Position numbers and translations under genes: made by a program
Part shown: positions 7,618-11,121 of the stretch, in pieces
How the letters are laid out: every line of letters begins with the position of its first letter
How positions within the stretch are numbered: the first letter of the stretch is position 1
Notes under the pieces: model-generated
The model's input: only the letters and a program-made list of their open reading frames with translations
Database searches by the model: none
What the model was told of the DNA's origin: nothing
Source of the DNA: Bacteroidota bacterium
GTDB lineage: Bacteria > Bacteroidota > Ignavibacteria > Ignavibacteriales > Melioribacteraceae
Direction: 5' to 3'
Length of the DNA: 11,121 nt
NCBI GenBank assembly: GCA_023381535.1
Contig: JAMCSN010000327.1
Location: 1 to 11,121, forward strand

Positions 7618-7812
7618 ATGCCAGAAGAGCTATACATTAATTTTAAATTTAAAAATAGAAAAACTGGTGAGCTTAAAGACGGTTATATTCACGTTCCTAA
7701 TATTGAAAAATATGCGAACGGGTTAAAAAAGTTTTTCGATATTCACCAATTCCGGGTTTGTGAAAAGCGGCTTGTGAGCAGGGAAGAGTTCGAAAAAAGA
7801 GGTAAGGCATAA
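7618..7812 (+). CDS. Small protein of unknown function
   Basis: A 64-residue soluble protein (MPEELYINFKFKNRKTGELKDGYIHVPN...) with no signal peptide or membrane segment. It has a beta-rich charged first half and a helical end (SREEFEKRG). The family is not recognised. An in-frame ATG at 7582 would add 12 mostly hydrophobic residues, but neither start has a convincing ribosome site. The shorter form is chosen because MPEELYINFKF reads like a natural domain start. A single cysteine (C48 of the short form) is present. Coding is suggested only by the open frame and the balanced residue composition. Confidence 0.5.
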   Translation: MPEELYINFKFKNRKTGELKDGYIHVPNIEKYANGLKKFFDIHQFRVCEKRLVSREEFEKRGKA

Positions 7813-7857
7813 ATAGTATTTTTTATTTCATTGTTTGGTAATTCTATTTCCGCTTAA

Positions 7858-8019
7858 ATGCAAACTGATAAAATTTCACTGAGTGAATTCCATTCTTTCA
7901 CTTCTTCAAATCAAGCGACCGCAGTTTACTTCAGCACTCCCGATTGCAACGTCTGCAAAGTTTTAAAACCGAAGTTCATTCAGTTTCTTGAGACTGATTT
8001 AAGCATAAAACGTTCATAA
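7858..8019 (+). pseudogene. Truncated thioredoxin-fold gene (N-terminal fragment)
   Basis: A 53-codon frame reads as the first half of a thioredoxin-family protein: a leading strand and helix, then AVYFSTPDCNVCKVLKPKF with the redox CxxC pair C30-C33 on the expected strand-loop-helix, then FLETD. A normal thioredoxin has about 105 residues and continues through a cis-proline strand, which is missing. The frame stops at the TAA inside TCATAAC, exactly where the 180-bp palindromic element begins. The 3' half is not found beyond the element nor beyond the hydrolase gene. It is best read as a gene cut by insertion or recombination at about 8000-8020; a functional 53-residue CxxC peptide is the less likely alternative. 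Confidence 0.7.
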
Positions 8020-8193
8020 CGTTTCGGCAAACAACGCCGCCCCGCCCGACCAACATTCTGTAAATGACTGGCGGGATGGAACGAGCAAAACTAATTTTCT
8101 TACAGAGCTTCAGCACAGCCATATCAAACACGCTCTTTGTGTCCCGCTGCTTTTTTGCGGGATGAGCGAGTGTCGTTGTTTGCCGTGTTAGCT
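8014..8193. repeat. 180-bp imperfect palindrome, attC-like or MITE-like element
   Basis: The arms CGGCAAACAACG (8025-8036) and CGTTGTTTGCCG (8174-8185) are a perfect 12-bp inverted repeat. Just outside each arm lies a TAAC/GTTA box: TCATAAC (8014-8020) on the left and GTTAGCT (8187-8193) on the right, with unequal spacers of four bases and one base. The GC-rich interior holds more short complementary segments, for example CCCGC (8143-8147) with GCGGG (8157-8161). R box, spacer, L box and variable interior are the parts of an integron attC site, but it is longer than most and its R boxes depart from the GTTRRRY consensus. A non-autonomous transposon-like repeat is the alternative. Confidence 0.55.
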
Positions 8194-8203
8194 GCAGTTG
8201 CCC
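8187..8203. repeat. Left copy of 17-bp inverted repeat flanking the GH99-like gene
   Basis: GTTAGCTGCAGTTGCCC is the reverse complement, with one mismatch, of the copy at 10387-10403. It ends four bases beyond the stop codon of the minus-strand hydrolase and overlaps the right edge of the palindromic element. Confidence 0.8.
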
Positions 8204-8207
8204 GTCA

Positions 8208-10355
8208 CTATTTAAGCAAAAGAAGTTTTTCTGTGTCAACAAATGAACCAGCCTGCAAAACATAGAAATAGACGCCGCTTGACAAACCAAAGACTTGCCC
8301 GCCATTTGTTTGGCTGGGATTCCATTGCACTTCATAGCGGCCAGCTTGTTTTGTTTCATTCACCAGCGTTGCCACCTTTCTGCCGAGAACATCGTACACG
8401 TTCAGCGAGACATGGCTTGCGACTGGAACTTCGTAACGGATTGTTGTAGATGGATTGAAGGGATTTGGGTAATTTTGCGATAGATGAAAGCCTTTTGGCG
8501 CGGGAATGCTACTATTCATTATGCTTGTAGTCGCTGTATCAGCAGCGCCTGCGTAGACTGAGATATCATCGACGTACCCAGTGAAATTTCCTGTCGGGGA
8601 TCTGTTGTCATACGCGACCATGATACGTTTGATTGTTTTTCCGTTGATCCACTTTCCAATATTGCAGCTCGTTTTGTTCCACGTGTTGAGCTGTCCTCTT
8701 CCCGCCGCAGGATGCATTGAAAGACCGGTACTGTCCGTGGCCCCAGCATCCCTTAAGTTACTTCCGTCAGCCATGTAGAGGTCAACTGAAATATGCCGCG
8801 CCAGACTGTCTTTCGGGAAGGTGTAGAATGTGAGGTTTGAGGTTGGTAAGACGGGAATATTCACATCGAAAACTTTGAAGTAGTAAAACGCTCCTGCGGT
8901 TGAGGTTACCGTTCCACTAACCTTCAACGCATACTGACCTAATCTCGGCTCTTCTTGAACAGGTGCACAACTCGCGGAGGATACATTCGTTGGAATTGAG
9001 CTAGGATCTGGTGTACTAATCCAATTCGGCTGGGCATCATAGTTTTGTTCGAAGCTTGTCCTGAAGTACCATGGTCCTTCGGAGTATGGAATTGTTACGT
9101 GTGCAGTAAGCGGATCGAGATTGTTTTGTACTCGAGTTATTTTCCCCGCCAAACGCATGTAAAAATCGGAAGAGAGATACGTGCCATCCGCGCTGGTAGT
9201 CACGAAATATTGGTCTGTGGGGATTTCATAATAGCTATCGGCCGCCTTTAAGATTGCTGTCCCTTCGTTATACTCATCAAACATTGCAACATACATTGAT
9301 TGAATGCCCGCTTGCTTCATATTTCGAAACTGTCTCCACAAGAATTCGCCTCTGTTTCTTGGAATTTGATTTTGTGAACCGCCATTCCAATTCGACCAAG
9401 AAAAGCCTGGAAACATCACGGGCTGGTAATCTATTCCGTTTTTCTGACAGTACTGTAAGTCGGGCACTAAGATGTCTTGGGCATAATTGTCTGCGCTCAA
9501 CGTATCTGCAAAGCGGCCCACGGTCCAGGGGGAAAGCATGTCGAAGCTTTTATATACCGAATCAAATCCCGGCTTTGAATCATTGTTCCCGGTACGCCAG
9601 TATGTTGGCACTCCTCCCACAACATAACATCCTTGGCTCTTGAACCAATTTATGACATCAAGACACTGCAAAGGAGTTCCCACTCTGTCTATAAAGCCAA
9701 ATCCCCATATTGCGACAACGGGCTTTCCATTTTGAGTGGCATACTGTGGTGAAGATGTCAAGTGAAGAACGCCGGCCTCTTTATTGGCCCAATCAGTTTT
9801 CAAGGAGTCAAATTGGCTCGCCTGCAAACTGCTGATGTCATACATAACGTAGAATATCCTTCCATATTTTTCCGAGGCTCTTTTTATCCGGACACTTTCG
9901 CTGTCGTGGTTTTGCTTATACACAAGGTCGGATGAACCCACGGTGAAATTTTGGAACGCGATTCCATCAATCCCATACATTTGCATCCAGGAAAAATGCT
10001 TGTCGATGACCTCCTCCGTCCACGAGGAGAACAATTTCGCGGACCTACGATCTCCAAGGTTTTGAAAACCAGTTTGGAACAAAGAAGAAGGGGGATAGTC
10101 GGAGATATCAGGATAGATGTCGAACGAAAGGAAGCCAGCGTGCGGACGGACATTAGAATCCCGATAGGAGCCATTAGCCCAGCCAAACCATTTCTGCATC
10201 GGCGATCCGTCGCCGTAGCATTGAAACCATGCCTGATAACCACATATCACCTTGCCGACTAATGTGTTGGAAACTGTTTGGCTTTGAGCGACTGCGGCAG
10301 TGCTCAGAAACGTACTCAGACTGACTATTGCGCACAACCGTAAACGGCATTTCAT
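8208..10355 (-). CDS. GH99/GH71-like glycoside hydrolase with carbohydrate-binding module and T9SS sorting tail
   Basis: A 715-residue exported enzyme. Residues 1-23 are a signal peptide. Residues 33-410 form a GH71/GH99-like (beta/alpha)8 barrel: VICGYQAWFQCYGDG, FSWMQMYGIDGIAFQNF, FYVMYDIS, PVVAIWGFGF, PVMFPGFSW, and AMFDEYNEGTAI. In the last, E361 and E364 are spaced like the ExxE catalytic pair of GH99 endo-alpha-mannosidases. Residues about 428-602 look like a beta-sandwich carbohydrate-binding domain (FRTSFEQ... YVDDISVYAG). Residues 623-715 are a type IX secretion tail (FHLSQNYPNPFNPSTTIRYEVP... GVYFYVLQAGSFVDTEKLLLLK), so it is exported across the outer membrane. AAGGAG (10365-10370) lies nine bases before the ATG. 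The gene appears richer in G and C than its neighbours. It lies between 17-bp inverted repeats, suggesting delivery as a unit. The substrate is unknown; alpha-mannan or alpha-glucan is possible. Confidence 0.85.
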   Translation of the reverse strand: MKCRLRLCAIVSLSTFLSTAAVAQSQTVSNTLVGKVICGYQAWFQCYGDGSPMQKWFGWANGSYRDSNVRPHAGFLSFDIYPDISDYPPSSLFQTGFQNLGDRRSAKLFSSWTEEVIDKHFSWMQMYGIDGIAFQNFTVGSSDLVYKQNHDSESVRIKRASEKYGRIFYVMYDISSLQASQFDSLKTDWANKEAGVLHLTSSPQYATQNGKPVVAIWGFGFIDRVGTPLQCLDVINWFKSQGCYVVGGVPTYWRTGNNDSKPGFDSVYKSFDMLSPWTVGRFADTLSADNYAQDILVPDLQYCQKNGIDYQPVMFPGFSWSNWNGGSQNQIPRNRGEFLWRQFRNMKQAGIQSMYVAMFDEYNEGTAILKAADSYYEIPTDQYFVTTSADGTYLSSDFYMRLAGKITRVQNNLDPLTAHVTIPYSEGPWYFRTSFEQNYDAQPNWISTPDPSSIPTNVSSASCAPVQEEPRLGQYALKVSGTVTSTAGAFYYFKVFDVNIPVLPTSNLTFYTFPKDSLARHISVDLYMADGSNLRDAGATDSTGLSMHPAAGRGQLNTWNKTSCNIGKWINGKTIKRIMVAYDNRSPTGNFTGYVDDISVYAGAADTATTSIMNSSIPAPKGFHLSQNYPNPFNPSTTIRYEVPVASHVSLNVYDVLGRKVATLVNETKQAGRYEVQWNPSQTNGGQVFGLSSGVYFYVLQAGSFVDTEKLLLLK

Positions 10356-10386
10356 AGTAATGCACTCCTTTCTTAATTATTGTAAA

Positions 10387-10403
10387 GGGCAATTGCAGCT
10401 AAC
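10387..10403. repeat. Right copy of 17-bp inverted repeat; overlaps a small hairpin
   Basis: GGGCAATTGCAGCTAAC mirrors the copy at 8187-8203 with one mismatch (T for C). It lies 32 bases upstream of the hydrolase start codon. Part of it forms a hairpin, TTGCAG (10393-10398) with CTGCAA (10406-10411) around a seven-base loop. Confidence 0.8.
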
Positions 10404-10413
10404 TACTGCAACT

Positions 10414-10440
10414 ACGCACTAATGCGTTTTTATTTATTTT
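10414..10440 (+). terminator. Terminator-like hairpin with T-rich tail
   Basis: ACGCA (10414-10418), loop CTAA, TGCGT (10423-10427), followed by TTTTTATTTATTTT on the plus strand. The stem is only five pairs. No plus-strand gene ends just before it, so it may instead be a remnant left by the event that placed the hydrolase here, or it may block plus-strand read-through. Confidence 0.35.
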
Positions 10441-10668
10441 CTTTTTATCATAATCTAGCAACTTTCCATTTCTGGCGCCTGATTCATGTTCGGAATTACC
10501 CGTTGGGTTAATAGTTGACCGCTGAACAAGGAAATCCAAAGGACTCCGTATTTTACCAATCCTGTTTAATCCTTCCGTAAAAATCCGTCTTCGGTTTACT
10601 GTCAGTCATTACTTTTCTTCCTCTTGTTTATTTACACCTCCGGCACACGAATTACAGATAAAAGATTA

Positions 10669-10706
10669 GCGGCTGAATAAAAAGGTATAAATGTTTAATC
10701 AGCCGC
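10669..10706 (-). terminator. Probable terminator of the VPS10-like gene
   Basis: A perfect 8-bp inverted repeat, GCGGCTGA (10669-10676) with TCAGCCGC (10699-10706), surrounds a 22-base AT-rich loop. Read on the minus strand it begins 11 bases after the stop codon at 10718 and is followed by TAATCTTTTATC, which is T-rich but not a clean T run. Position and stem favour a terminator; the long loop makes it imperfect. Confidence 0.5.
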
Positions 10707-10717
10707 AATAAATTAGT

Positions 10718-11121
10718 TTATCTTCTCAATTCCGGCATTCGTCCCGGTGTCCAAGGCGCACCGATTTTTTCCATTTCTGATTCTATCGACTTAAGTTCAA
10801 CATCGGTAATCGTTTTCAGCTTTTCCAAAATTGGTTGAATCTCATCATACAAAACTTGATATGCAACTTTCTGATTCTTCGTCACATTGGAAGTTGAACG
10901 CCATTGCGTACTGGTAAGTGTTTCTAAACGAAGATTGAGCGGCACCTTTTCCGGCGGAACTTCTTCTTGACTTGCCTTCGGCTTCTGTCCTTCGAATGCG
11001 AAACTAATATCATCCAGTTCTTTCGCTACATCAGATGCGCGCTTGAACAAATCGAACGATGCCGATGGAGTATTATTCAGCGTCTGTTTTATCAATACAA
11101 CTCTTTATGTGCTCGATAATT
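10718..11121 (-). CDS. C-terminal part of a VPS10/sortilin-like BNR-repeat protein, apparent frameshift, runs off the edge
   Basis: The last 125 codons (from TTG at 11095) match the helical C-terminal region of large secreted VPS10/sortilin-type BNR propeller proteins often annotated as glycosyl hydrolases. Typical segments are LNNTPSASFDLFKRASDVAKEL, EEVPPEKVPLNLRLETL, TKNQKVAYQVLYDEIQPIL, and the near-terminal APWTPGRMPELR. The propeller itself would lie beyond the window. The frame is closed upstream by TAA (11105-11107). The adjacent frame from the window edge reads IIEHIK, the expected preceding sequence. Deleting one of two T residues (minus strand, 11099-11100) joins them as IIEHIKSVLIKQTLNNTPS. 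So the gene is either a recent pseudogene or carries a sequencing error. TTG at 11095 is unlikely to be a true start. Confidence 0.72.

Larger units (their letters stand above)
10356..10717. other. Gene-free leader region of the GH99-like gene
   Basis: These 362 bases hold no convincing coding frame. They contain the hydrolase ribosome site (10365-10370), the right 17-bp repeat, a terminator-like hairpin at 10414-10440 and an inverted repeat at 10669-10706. The hydrolase promoter must lie here on the minus strand, but no consensus box is clear. A TAAC (10400-10403) with CAAC (10409-10412) is faced by GTTG (10502-10505) and GTTA (10507-10510). This is a possible but weak second attC-like site of about 110 bases. 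Confidence 0.45.

Noticed and set aside
8143..8161. CCCGC/GCGGG hairpin with a T-rich loop as a terminator of the hydrolase gene
   Set aside because: On the minus strand the T residues become A in the loop and no T tract follows the stem, so it does not fit an intrinsic terminator.
7976..8359. A 127-codon minus-strand frame across the palindromic element
   Set aside because: It overlaps the 3' end of the hydrolase gene in another frame and reads through the structured element; it is a shadow of these features.
9254..9643. A 129-codon plus-strand frame
   Set aside because: It is antisense to the GH99-like coding region, whose motifs are clear; no protein features are visible in it.
1..11121. 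CRISPR array, rRNA genes or complete insertion sequence
   Set aside because: No regularly spaced repeats of 20-40 bases, no rRNA signatures and no transposase reading frame were seen.

Overview
The window looks like a piece of chromosome from a Gram-negative member of the Bacteroidetes/Chlorobi (FCB) lineage, most likely Ignavibacteria or a close relative. The strongest pointer is the C-terminal type IX secretion tail of the large minus-strand hydrolase (QNYPNPFNPSTTIRYEVP, followed by a VYDVLGRKVATLV-type strand). AT-rich intergenic DNA and the secreted glycoside hydrolases fit this. The assignment is inference from sequence style, not from a marker-gene phylogeny.

Left part (1-1010): an HNH endonuclease of the phage or free-standing type, then about 260 bases of AT-rich DNA with a tandem decamer and an inverted repeat, then a tRNA-Ala(CGC) gene on the minus strand whose 3' end faces the HNH gene. 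This resembles the end of an element integrated at a tRNA, but no integrase is visible.

Middle (1200-7812): a small secreted cysteine-containing protein; a secreted GH15-like (alpha/alpha)6-barrel hydrolase with an N-terminal GH2-like sugar-binding domain; a minus-strand MntA/HepT toxin-antitoxin pair; then a same-strand run of an aldo/keto reductase, an AlaX-type tRNA-Ala editing protein and an MbfA-type ferritin/VIT1 iron exporter. A heptanucleotide tandem repeat sits between the reductase and alaX. A 64-residue protein of unknown function closes this part.

Right part (7858-11121): a thioredoxin gene cut off after its CxxC helix, directly abutting a 180-bp imperfect palindrome. Beyond it lies a 715-residue GH99/GH71-like T9SS-exported hydrolase on the minus strand, whose two ends carry a 17-bp inverted repeat (16/17 match). 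This layout is what an integron-type gene cassette or another recombination-delivered unit would show, and it is the most unusual structure in the window. The right edge holds the C-terminal end of a VPS10/sortilin-like BNR-repeat protein with an apparent one-base frameshift.

Functionally the window mixes extracellular glycan breakdown (GH15-like, GH99-like), stress and translation-quality housekeeping (aldo/keto reductase, AlaX, MbfA) and mobile or selfish genes (HNH, MntA/HepT, the cassette-like unit).
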